DNA from: Eudromia elegans
Taxonomy: Eukaryota; Chordata; Aves; Tinamiformes; Tinamidae
Assembly: GCA_003342815.1 (NCBI GenBank)
Contig: PTEX01000311.1
Location: 184,027 to 248,026, forward strand
DNA: 64,000 nucleotides
Direction: 5' to 3'
Made by a program: the position numbers and the translations under genes. How positions within the stretch are numbered: the first letter of the stretch is position 1; every line of letters begins with the position of its first letter. Positions 25,325 to 37,100 of this stretch are shown piece by piece. The notes below the pieces were generated by a model, which saw only the letters and a program-made list of their open reading frames with translations, was not told the DNA's origin and made no database searches.

Positions 25325-25410
25325 TGAATCTTCATTTTGTTGAAATTGGCATAACTCCACCAAAATCAGTGGAGGTATCTAAATTTACACCAGCTGAGGG
25401 GATCTGTTCT
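25325..25410. mobile_element. Ancient palindromic dispersed repeat fragment
   Basis: An imperfect foldback is visible directly: 25343-25360 (AAATTGGCATAACTCCAC) pairs with 25369-25386 (GTGGAGGTATCTAAATTT) at about 15 of 18 positions around an 8-nt loop. It is followed by ACACCAGCTGAGGGGATCTG. The combination of a palindromic centre and a TTTACACCAGCTGAGGATCTGGCCC-like flank (seen here at about 25383-25406) is one I associate with old repeats shared by turtles, crocodilians and birds. The family name is uncertain; a palindromic DNA-transposon remnant is possible. Confidence 0.55.
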
Positions 25411-28083
25411 CAATTTTCTTCACAGTTTTTATGGCATTTTTCCAGCCTGAAAACAAATAGTGAAAAATAATATACTGCAGTGTTATTAGGCTGCATTATA
25501 TCGCAGTTGGCATCAAGAAAATAGCTGCATAAACACATATAATATAGGTGTGATAATCAAAGGTGAGAAGGGAGGAGGTGTCCCTGTGCACCTTATTAAT
25601 TCTGCCTGGGACTCTGAAGTTGCAGCATGGGGCTGAATTCTGCACCTCGAGCAAGACGTGTAGGCCTGGCAGCATATGGCTAATGCAGCTCCCCGAGCAG
25701 GGGGTCTGGCTCTCGTTCAAGGGGTCCCTCCTGGACACGGCGAAGGTTGGAGGCAAGGGAAGGCAATCCAGCTGAGTCTACTNGGAGCCAAAGGGTTGGG
25801 AGCTATGGAACTTGCCCAGGATCAGAGCAAAGGCCTTGAGTGCTAATGATGCGCTTGGAGCCTCCAAGGTTGCGAGAGACCTGGTGGGANTTGCAGAGGG
25901 ACTTGCAGAGGGATCCTGGGCAGAAAGGAGGAACAGAGGGGTAGGCTTTGATAAGAAGTCTTATGTGACTGTGAAACTGGCTAAGAAAGAAGGGAAATGC
26001 CTAAAGGGAAGGATGGAGATTGACTCTGTGAATCAGAGAGGAAGACAAGCACGTAAAGGGAAGTGTTTCCAGCACTCCTGGGATGACTTTGTGCGATGCT
26101 TGGAACTGTTTGGAGGCCCAGGTGTTCACATGGGTGGGGATGATTTTGCCCCAGTGTGTGCATCGAGGCACATGGCTTTTGCAGCCCTTACAGATGAGCG
26201 TGTCCAACTCACTTTGACTGCGTGTTCCTGGGGAGAGCTGATCCCCGGAACAGTGTGAGGTTGAGAAGGAGCATTTCTCTGCCAATGGGTTATCAGGGTG
26301 TCTGCAGGAGTGTGNGGAGTGACAAATGGGTAGGCTGTAGGGGCCTCTTTCCTTGACAGGGAAACAGATGCCTGTCCACAGACCACTTCCACCGTCAGGG
26401 AAAGCACGTGTGCTGCAGGTGAAGGGATGTGAGAGGCACGCGGGGCCTCGTGTGATGGGGCCAAGAAGCAGCAGATTCCTAAGAACTTGGTAGCACGGGG
26501 CTGCCAGGGTGCTCCGGGAAAAGATGAGCTGTGGATCAGGGAACGGGCTAAGATGTGAGAAATCTGGATTTAGTTCTTATTTTAGTTCTTCTTGAGTCTT
26601 TTGGTTATTTCCATGGTGTGTGTGGTTCTCCATATGCATCATGAAGATCATTCCTTTGCTCTGTTATTTCAATTGCAGGCCCTTGTTTTGTACAATGAGT
26701 GTCTGGTGCCAGGGCCCTTCACCTGGTCGCAGTCTTACTGTCATACAAATCATTAATGCTAATAATTGAAAGTCAGCTACAGTGTGGACTGCAAGAAACA
26801 AGCCTTTGGAACAGGACCTTCTGTGGCAGACCCCAATGTGCCTCACAACTTCTGTGATCCTCATCTACTTTGTGAACCTCTTGATGTTGGTCCAAAGCAA
26901 TGGAAGAGATGAAAGGCCCATCTTTTTGCTCCTCACCCACTTTGTATATGGACACAAAAGGATATGACAACGAGTTAGCAGAGTTATGGAGAGCTTTGAA
27001 ACGCTTTTTTTGTGGCTGATGATAAAAAGATATCTGTCTCTTTCTGTTTTACCTCAACAGTAGGTATCTTCCTAAATCAAATTTTGTCTAAATCCTCTTT
27101 ACAAATCTATCCTTTCAGATGTTGTTTTATGCAATATCAGATGAACTTTTACTGGCTTAGATTTCAAAGAGATGTGTTCCAAATACGAAAAGAGTGGCAA
27201 GGCAGACTCACCTTATGTCTTGTCACAGGGAAAATTCTCCATGCTTTTTTGTCGTAGGGATGAAAGAGGGTTTGTTGTAGGACTTGAGAGGATTACAAGG
27301 TTTAGGAGATAACCTTACTAACTTCCTAGGCTTTAAGGCAAGCTCACTGCCAGAATAAGATAATAAACCTAATGGGAAGTGACCAACTGTGCGCAGCTGA
27401 GTTGCCGACCTCACTGAAGGCTGCTGAGATAGGGGGTAAACAGCCTTTCTCAGGAGTATGTCATGAACTCTGTTTACTCATCTTCCTTCTCTTGTTACCC
27501 TATGACTGGAGTTAATTTTATTCTTCTCTCTTGTCCTGGTCTTCCTTCCCCACTGGAGACGTTTATGTAACAAGTCTTAGCTTGTACGGTCCTGACCCCA
27601 TGGAAAACATGTCTTTTACTGCATTCAGGCCACTTCTCCAGCAGTGGGCTGCTTCCTGAAGGGGTTCTTCATGTCTCCATCAGGAATGAGCTGGAATTCA
27701 CCATCTCGGATTCAACAACTAGCCTGTTTGTTGGGGTGGTGTGACAGCAATTGGAAGCCTGGCATTGACACTGGAGCTCCTCCTCTATGCTGGGTTTTTC
27801 CAGGAAAACTGAAGCACAGATTACAGCTTTGAGCATGCAGGGGAAGATGGTTTTTTCTTTGCATTCTTTATTCCAAAACCCATCTGGTTTGGGGACTTTT
27901 TCCCGCCCCCCTCCAAAACATAGCACAGACTGTTTGGCAAGTATTTTCTTCCCCTGGACAGATGTCTGTATTAAGCTGCTTCATCAATAATCTCCCTAGT
28001 GTAGAAATTAGTATCATTCCCTGATATGAGTAAGTGAAAACCTGGTGGTTCANATTTTAGTGACTTTAAATGGATCTGTATGC
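25411..28083. other. Non-coding stretch
   Basis: The 148-codon frame at 25812-26258 sits in purine-rich sequence and contains ambiguous bases; I see no domain in it. A near-direct repeat (GCAGAGGGACTTGCAGAGGGA-like, near 25892-25912) occurs inside. No gene called. Confidence 0.5.
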
Positions 28084-28128
28084 GTGATTTGGGTGTGTAT
28101 GCATGCATCCACACATGGGTGAAATCAC
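28084..28128. repeat. Nested palindrome, potential cruciform
   Basis: The centre 28093-28114 is a 22-bp near-perfect palindrome (20 of 22 positions self-complementary) around GCATGC. It is enclosed by a perfect 7-bp outer arm pair, GTGATTT (28084-28090) and AAATCAC (28122-28128). Function unknown. Confidence 0.55.
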
Positions 28129-31100
28129 ACATGCTTTACATGACTAAGATCTCCAATGTATGGGGAAATTTTAATGCTTTATTTTCATCATCATCTTTGC
28201 GTGAAACAGATCATCAATAATTTTATGATTTTAATTGTATTGAGACTCCTACTGTAACCTATTGCTTTATTGCATTAGTCCATTAACCTGTGGGCCATGG
28301 TGCAGGAGTGGAAAGTTCNCTCTATCCAAAGTAATTAAGGTATTTATCGTAGATCAGAGTTTTTCAAATCGTTGCAGTCTAAAGTGAATCTCTTTGCTCT
28401 TAAACTTCAGGGACTGTGACCACATGACTCCTAGTCCTCCTGTTAGCCTGAAAGCTCTTTGCTTTGAAACACTTGGGGTGGCAACCAAGCTTCAGAAACT
28501 GCATTTGGTGCTGACTGTCTGTGGCCACATGGCTTTGATCTGAGTAGGAGAGTTGTGAGGGGCCCTGTTCTTTGCNTAGGATTTCCAGCACGTTGTTGTT
28601 AATCGAATCTCTTGGCAGGGTTCTGGGAGGAGGCCGATACGTGCTCTGCTTTCTGCAACGTGCATCTGGGGCACTCCTGTTGCACGCAAGGTGCAGAGAT
28701 GTCCACCACTGGCTTCTGTACTGCTCTTGTATGGAAAGNCCTTGGAGATCGCTGATAAGGGTGGTGATATGACCCCAAATATAAGTAGGGTGAGCTGAGC
28801 AGAGGTGTTTATCACCTTAGAACTATTGCAGTGTTTGCAAAAGTGGATTTCTGATGCTGCCTCTTCACTTGGTGTAAACTGGAGTTCAGATACTCCAGCT
28901 TTTTACTGTGCAGTTCTGCTCTCCCCTGTACTGATGATCAGGAGCAGGGCTCACTGGTCACACTGCTGAAGGCTCTCAAGAGAGAGGGTTTCTGCCCTGC
29001 ACCGGAGGGAAGGGAGCTCAGTGCCAGATGCTATGCATCAAATCAATGGGGTAGAGCTCAGAGCGGGTGTGTGAGCCACCAAAAGGACCACAGCTGAGCA
29101 GCAAAGTGGAGGTGCACCCCTCTTCTTGCCTAATCAGCTGCAGCTGGCAGCAAGTTGTAGGCATGACTAGTGTAGTAGGGTGCAGTGCAGCGTGGACAAC
29201 TTGGCAGGATTTATCATTTCAAATAACTTGGTTCCACCCCACCCCTTTTCTCCATCATGAACCTCTTAAACGTTAATTAATAGAAATTCCTGCCCTGCTG
29301 GGAAGAGCTGGGGACTGCAAGGGCCAGCCATGGGTCTGGGGTGGCTTCTTTCTGACAAGGAGAATCACCTGAGTCTTCAACCCTGACCTAAGCAGACCCA
29401 CTTCCTTAGAGTCCCTGCAAATCTATTTTAACTTCTAAAGTATCCAGCTAAGCTGTAACTCAGTCTTAAAGCAAGCTAAGGTTGTCCCTAAGCAGGAGCA
29501 CTACAACAACGCTATCTGCTTTTGCTTGGACCTGCTGGGTTAACCCCATCAAACTTGACTGCTGTTCTAATGGGGATGAAGCCCTCATCATGGTGTTGGA
29601 CCATGCTTCTTGAAATTATCATTTGCTAAAACCCTGCTCGAGAGTTAAAGGAATGGGAGTATTGAGAGGCCATCTAAGAGGATTTATAAACCTTCCTGAG
29701 CCTATTCTTTTTTTTCCCCCTCTTATTTNGAAGCCATGGCATTTGCTTTCTATTTCAGTCAGAGTAAGTATTTATTTCTTTAGTGCGTAGAGGCCTACCC
29801 TGTATCCACTGAAGCCACTGATTTCTAGGGTATAGAACAGAGCCTTTCCTGCCATCCTTTGCTCACACTTAACTCCTTAAGCACAGTGCTCAGCTAACTT
29901 GCCATGGCTGCCTTAGCCCATCCCCAAGAGGTTTCACCCTTCACAGTTTAGGTTTTTTACGCTTTGTTTGCAGGAAGGAAGTGCTGCCATCTCCATCTCA
30001 TCAAAGGGATGGCCACTCTTTGAAAAGGATAAGTGACTGGACCAATGTTCCTCAAATGGCCTGACAAACTCTATATCCCACTGTGACTCTCCTGGTCCTA
30101 ATCTACCTTGCTGCTCTGAGCCCTGAACATGTGGGCGTAAATACTGTGCAGCTGGGCACTTTGTGTCTTGGTAGAAATGAGCTGTTTCATGCAGTTTGAG
30201 GAAGACGTCTCTGCGTTTGCCTATGTGAAGACCAGCGTGTTGAATAATTTGTGTAGTTCGCCTTGAGTGCCCGTGGTGAGGAAAGAAAGTTAATCCATTG
30301 TCATGGANGATATTGCAGGATTATGCACATGACGAGAACAAAAAGGCCAGTGGTAAATAATGAAGTTGCCTGCTAGGAAACATATGAAACAGAATATTCA
30401 TTTTTTCTTTGATGGGAATAACAGATGACAAAAGTGAGTCTTTCTTCAGATTGTTTGTTTATAGAAAATTCATATCCACTGAGACTGTATGTTAAATTCA
30501 CTCTCTGATGTTAGTGTTTGCAGGATGCTTATGGCCACTAGAGTATGTCCTTATGATCTTACCATTTATTTACCTTGATACAGAACTCCAATTACTGTCA
30601 GAGATGCTTCTTGTTAAATATGGTAAGATCTCTAGCTTCTGAGAGTGTCGTCTTTATGTATTCTTTACTCTGGGGCCGCACTGAGCAGGATGCTGAAGAA
30701 TGAAAATACTGGGGACTCTGCTGCAAATTAATTACATATCTAAAGATAACAAGGTAATGAAAATAGTTTGAAGAAGTTTGGGCTTTAGAGACAGATGAAA
30801 TTTGGAAGAGAAAATATTGCAGTTCAGTGTTTGTCTTTCTGTAGAGAAAGTTTTTTCCAAGGCTTTGACTCTTTATACTTACTAGCAAAGAAAGTAAATT
30901 TAGATTTAAATGTAAGATAGGATAAGAAGAAATACAAATGAACCCAAACTAATTCATGTAATACTGTTCTAATCTGTTTCTCTTTCTAAGTTATCTGATT
31001 TTACAAATGAAAGACATGGACTAGATCTGCAATACCTGATCTTCAAAGGTGTCTGCTGTGTTACATAGGGCAGTTTTAATTAAAACTTTCAGGGGGCTAC

Positions 31101-34100
31101 TAGAACGGTAATTTGGGTAGGAACTGGTAAAAGTCAACAGTTATACTGTAAGAGTTACTAGTGTACTAAAAGCAAGTTATTAGAGCAGGTCCTCATGAAT
31201 GAGTTTTGGGGCAGGAATTGATTTAAGAATTTTCTTTAATGGTGCTGGCATGAAAATTGGAGCTTGGGAAAAATGAGATGTAGTGATGGTACAGAGGAGA
31301 CCTTTAATGTCCCACAGGAAAATTAGGATAACCTTGAGAAAGTGTAGGGGGAGGAAAAAAGAAATTATATGTAATAATGGTAAATATGGATCTTACCTGC
31401 ATTGTAAACACATGCTTTAGTAGTAGTTAAGTAGGAGAGAGATTGTAATGTAATATTTGCCATGGAATAACTGAGAAATGTGAAGCATCTCTGAAAAGGA
31501 TGTTCCCAGGTGAAAGCCAAGAGGTCTGCCCTCTGTGGGATACCATATGCCAATTCCAGCCAACCCAGTCAAGAAAATGAACATGTGGAAGGGTTTCCAG
31601 GATGGGAATGTCTCTGGTGGGAGTATAGACTTTTAGCTTAGTGAAACCAAGACAGAAGGAGAATAAAATTGCACTAAACCAGGGAATAGAATGAACAAAA
31701 ATGCTATGTAGAAAGTTGAGAGGAACAAAATCACTACCATAAAACAAATCTGGAAAAAATTAAAATACAGATTTAAAAGCCCAAGGAAAGGTGGGCAGAC
31801 AATCATGAGCATAGTCTGGGAACTGGAAGGTGGTTACCAGTCATGAACAAGTTTAGTCTCTGAAGCAGCTTTGTTATGACCAGGATGCTCTTTCTGGGTC
31901 TGTGTCTGCCTCAAGGCCTCAAACAATTTCCTCCTTAAGGATGAAATTCCCAGGCGTCTGTGTAGCCCACTCTTTTAAAAGTGTGCATGGCTTTTGCCTG
32001 TCCTGGGTGAAAAACTAGCAAAAAAACACCTCTGGCTTGGCTGTTGTGGGTGATCTTGGCTCATGATGCTGGCATGCTGATGAGCTATCTTGTCTTCTCT
32101 TGCACGTTGGCTGCCATTTATGTTCTTGTGGCTGGATGAGCTGCTGCTGTTGTTACCACCTCTGATTTTGATGATGCCTTTTTACTTGGATTGTAAAAGA
32201 TTGCAGAAATTTTGAGATGGTGCTTTTTTTTTTTGTTCCTCCTCTCATTCCATAGAGGGGGAAAAACATCTGGAACAGTTGGTCCTCTGCGGCTCTTCCC
32301 AGCACTGCTTTTCATTTTTTTGTCTCCTCTCATCTTGCTCAGCATCTTTCTTAAACAGCTGGGGGAGTTTGTGCGACAACTGGGACTCCAGCAGCCCTGC
32401 CTTGCACATCGACGTTACACCAGAGGCAACCCCGCATTGCCTGGGAAAGATCAGCACCTGGATGGAGGCCAGTTGGCTGTAACTGAACCCCTTCCACAAG
32501 AGATAAAAATGCCCGGGAATTTGTCCATCCACGGAGCAAAAAGGCAAGATTTGCTGGCGTTCCCACAATCGACCAAAGTGCTGCTAGTGGGTGGACAGAG
32601 AGAAGCCCTTATCCTTAGTGCAAGAGTGATAGTTCCTTGGATAATGCAGGGATAAGCGCAGCATTGATAGCTGCAGCTGGGATTTTCATAAACCGCATCA
32701 TTTTGGCTTCTACCTATTGAAGTGATTGTAGAAACCGTATGGATTTTAGGAAGAGCAAAGATAGTGACTTCTGACTTATTTTGAAAAAGATAGCCCAGGT
32801 TGGTAGAAGTACCAAACTGTTTTTATGTCAAAATCCGTAAAGCTTTTTCTGCTCTATGAATGTCTAAACTTGATGTATATTTCTATAAATCAAAGAAAGG
32901 AAAAGGTAAAGAAAAAAGCCAAAGCGCTTTTAATGATGATTAAAATAGTCGTTATGCCTTGCTGATTTATTTTGATAACTCGATCTGGGTTTGGATGCTT
33001 TTCTTTATCATAGAATTTCATAGTAACAATGTCAAGAGAACTTCTGGTGGGGTATGCTGCTTTGCTTTCATCAAAAGAAAAATACAGCAGATGCTTTGAG
33101 TTTACTGCAGATGGTGGCAAATATTTGCCATATTATAAGGTTACAGTACTAGTGTCACTACTGTCACTTGGTAAATCTGTGCCTGATTCAGGTGGCAGTA
33201 TCTATTAGTTGTGACTAGAAAAGCTTTAGTGAACTAGGGACTAACCCCCTGCCCTCGGGGAGGGTCTGGCCTGCAGCATCTCTGGAGCAGCTGGGTCAAG
33301 TGGGAACCAGGCTCAAGTACAGGCACGTGGGAATGCAAGAGCAGAAGCTGGTGGGTAAGTTATTCTCCATGGTGGGGAGAGCCAAGGATGAAGAAAGTTG
33401 CCTTTATTCCCTGTTATCAGCAGGACCAGTGCACCTGGGCGGGGGGGAGCCAGGATGTTGCTGCATCACATCTAAATGTAAGTGAGAGGCTGTTCATGAG
33501 GTAATTCTGGGCTCATTGGGAGCAGGAAGTCCAGGCTGTCTTGTGAGATATCAAGCTGTCTGGGTAGGCTTGAGATGTGTGAACAGTTTGGCTAAATAAC
33601 TTAACTTCTTAGAGTTTTTATCCCAGTGAACTCCAGCGGAGCTTAGGGGTATGAGAGGTCTCTGTTGGGTCCTCAGGCTGGTCCCATGAAAGGTGTGGAG
33701 GCTGCCTGGACTGGAAGATGTGTCTGCACAGCCAGAGGATGCCTGCTTGTCCCAGAGCTGGGGATCAGAACCATTGATCATCTAGAGTGTCTTCAGCTGG
33801 ACGCTGCAGTGAGAAAAGAAAGATGCCCTTTAATAACTCCATAATTCAAGATATTAGAACACTTGTACACTGAGCTCCTTTGAGAGAAAGGGAATGTGTA
33901 AAAGTTAATCCAGTTCCACAAAAGTTAATCTTGTTATGAGCTAATGCTAACAGTTTCTAGGTCAGTGNGTATCCCTGAGGAATTGTCCCATGTTTATGCT
34001 GTCTAATGCATGTCTGCGTTACGGGGGAGAGGGACTTTTGATACACTCCTTTTGCATAATTCTTAACAGAACAATTCCTATTAAAAAAAGGATACTTTAG

Positions 34101-37100
34101 AGAGTTTTAATTATGTTAATTATCACATATTTTGTTAATAACNTTTTCTTTTGAAGACGCCCATTAGGGGTTTTAAAGTGTTAATTTACTAGAAAATCAA
34201 ATGGAATGCTGTTGGAAATTTTCTTTTAAATTAACTTTACTTACTTTTATATCCTAATTAAACAGAGATAATAGTACTGGTGGAAATATTACAGAACTAG
34301 AAATTAGTGCTTGGATATGTTACTTTATAACAAGGCTTTAATTGTAATGTAATGTATCCTTTGTTCTAATCAACATATAGGCTTTATGTTTAATTTACTG
34401 ATGTGTTTTGATCCAAACACTTAAATAGCAAAGTCAAACTATCTTCATTAGATAGCCCTCTAACACTGTTAGGTTCCTTCGAGTACTTTTCTTTTCCCTC
34501 CTCCTCCTTACAGCATCTGTAATCTCTACTGGAAAAAGTGTTGAAGGCTTTCTTAGTGTTTGAGCATTACCTCATCGTGTATTAGGTAATACCCGGTGAT
34601 CCCACTTGAAACAAACTTTCCATACTGTTTGCAAATTGGTCTAGGATGTACAATTCCCTTTAACTTTTTCTGCTCCAACTACTGGTCCCACCAAAACCAT
34701 GCGATCTGCCTGTGCACATGCACCTCGGTGCACGTTGAACTAACACCGCCAGTTCTTTGCAGAAAGAAAGGGGGGCATTTCTATGTATCGCACTTTTTTA
34801 TTACTTATTTTTTATGTCAGTGGGACTCAATTAATAGCAGGGAATATACTGGAATGGTAAGTCAAAGGCTTGCTAAACGCTGATGTCAAACCATTCTATT
34901 CCACATCAGGCCTGGGGGAAAACTTTGAGCGCTGCTGCTAGGGAGCCAGGATTTCACTGTATGCCCAAACTTGCCCTGGCTAGCAAATTCAATAGGGTTT
35001 TACATGCTAATTGGGCTCCTTCGTTAGCATGGAGGTGGTTCATCCCGTCTGCCGCTGCTGGAGAAGTTGTGCAGATGTTTGCTGCTGGCCTGCGCGGCTG
35101 CATGGTAGGGTGAAGACGACCCGAGCGGAGAGAAGGACCAAAGGGGGATACTTGTCACAAAAGCAGTGCAAACCGTGTAACCCAAATATCCATTTTGCTC
35201 AGAAGGGGTAATTTAACTTACTTTCAAATAGTTAGCTTTTATGGTCAATTGGGTGCTGCCACATTACTAGTAATAAGCCATAAATCTATTTGGAATCATA
35301 TGAGATCATTTTTTTNAGACTCTCATAGACTAAATTTTCAGGTAAAGCGGAGAAATTGAAATTTATAATCCATGCCATTTTTTGTGTAATTGTTATTAAT
35401 AAATTAGCAAGAAGAAGGCAGCAGATGGAATGAATTGTTGTAGTTCATTAATTTGATGATGACTCTCTTTGCATGAGCCAATTATGTCTGTCATTGTGTC
35501 TCTAAGCTACTGTGGTGCCCAAAGGAAAGGGCACGCATACAGGGACAAATTATCTTAGGGGTTTCTTGCTTCCCAAGGTGGCCNTGGAAAATTCAGTCCT
35601 GGTCCTCACCGGGACCTTTATAGAAAGTGTAAGTCCACCCAAATTTGTCAAGAATGCAATTCTTAATCCTAGCTGCAAAAGTTGGGGTGGGGAGACTGTC
35701 TGATTGGATACACACAGCTGCAGTCTTCTGAAATGATTATCTAAAATGACTTTCTATTGGAAATAATTATCCATTCTTTTGGGCTGGTAAATTCTATGTT
35801 TGACCGTGGTATACCTGCAGGCTCCCAGCATGCTTTTGGGAATGTTTTTCCAAAGGTATCATGTTAGAAGTGGCATAAAATGTGTCTATGTGGTTAAAGA
35901 CAATAGAAAATTTTACTTACTGTGTCTAGGGTTCAAGAAGGCCCCCTTTGTGTATGAAACTGTGACTTCTTTAATTGGAAGTCACCCTACCATCTCATGA
36001 GCCTTTGTGGTAACATCCTGACAAAGTTTCCTGTGGAATGTGGCTTGATTTGCTTTACCTTCAGACCTTGCATTCTCCACTTGGAGATAGTGGTTGTTTT
36101 TCTGTCAGGCGAATGCTTCATTTAATGACTGTAGTTTATTACCCAGTAGGTCATTTCCTGTATATTTTAAGAACAAACACCTTTGAGATGGTGACTTGGT
36201 GGAAAGAGGTGACGTGTCATTGCTGTTGTTTTCACTACAGCCTTGTGGAAAAACTAATTACCTTTTCATCTTGGTAAATTCAGAGGTCAGTTTACCACTA
36301 CTATATCACAACATGACAGGGAACATGGGTAATTAGGTAGGCTGTGTAACCTGGATATTCCATGGATCTCATTACATCTTATTTAGAAAGGCTATAATTT
36401 GATTGGTGGAAAATTAAGGCATCTCCTCATGGGTCATTTTATCTTTCTGCAATAATAATTCTTGGCTTGATTAAAAATTGATCCAGTGTCTTAAAGTGAA
36501 TTTATTATTGCTGCAATCTATCACCCACAGACAGATAATCTGGTTCCCATCTTTATCTGATTTGAAAAATCTGTCACTTATTATGTGTTGTTTTTTTCCC
36601 AATCATTTAAATTGATGGTTTGCTCAGGCAATGCGTGCTACCATAGGCCTCGTGGAGAAAGCATGTATGAGATATTAAGCTAGTACTTCTTACTGCAAGG
36701 GATCTGATACTATGTCAGATATCGATTGCAACTGTGTTGAGGCATCAATTTCTCTGGAAAAAAGAAAAAAATCAAGCAGAAGTTTNGGATACAGAGTAGT
36801 AAGGAGGACGGACAAGTCATTGTTGGAGAGAATGGTCCTTGAGGGCCTAGCACCTGGACAAACTGCAGCCTTGTGTGTTGCTGCTTCTGCTGAGCTCAGG
36901 TTTTAGTCTGCAGGTGAAAACTGGCCAAGTCGTTTAGGTGGTTTTTGCAACTCATTGGTTTTAAGGTGTCCGGAAAGCATGTTAGCCATGGATCTTGGTG
37001 CCAGAAACAACTGTTCAGATCAAATTAGAAGAAAGTTTTCATAAACAAGATGCACTTATTGGAAAAACACCCTATTCATGCTGTAAGCATCAGTGAATCA

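Noticed and set aside
32212-32655. 147-codon frame with hydrophobic start
   Set aside because: Similar-length frames overlap on the opposite strand, no domain or splice context, and low-complexity T-rich beginning.
33575-33625. MIR-like words (AAATAACTTAACTTCTTAGAG)
   Set aside because: Match limited to one short segment; not separable from chance.
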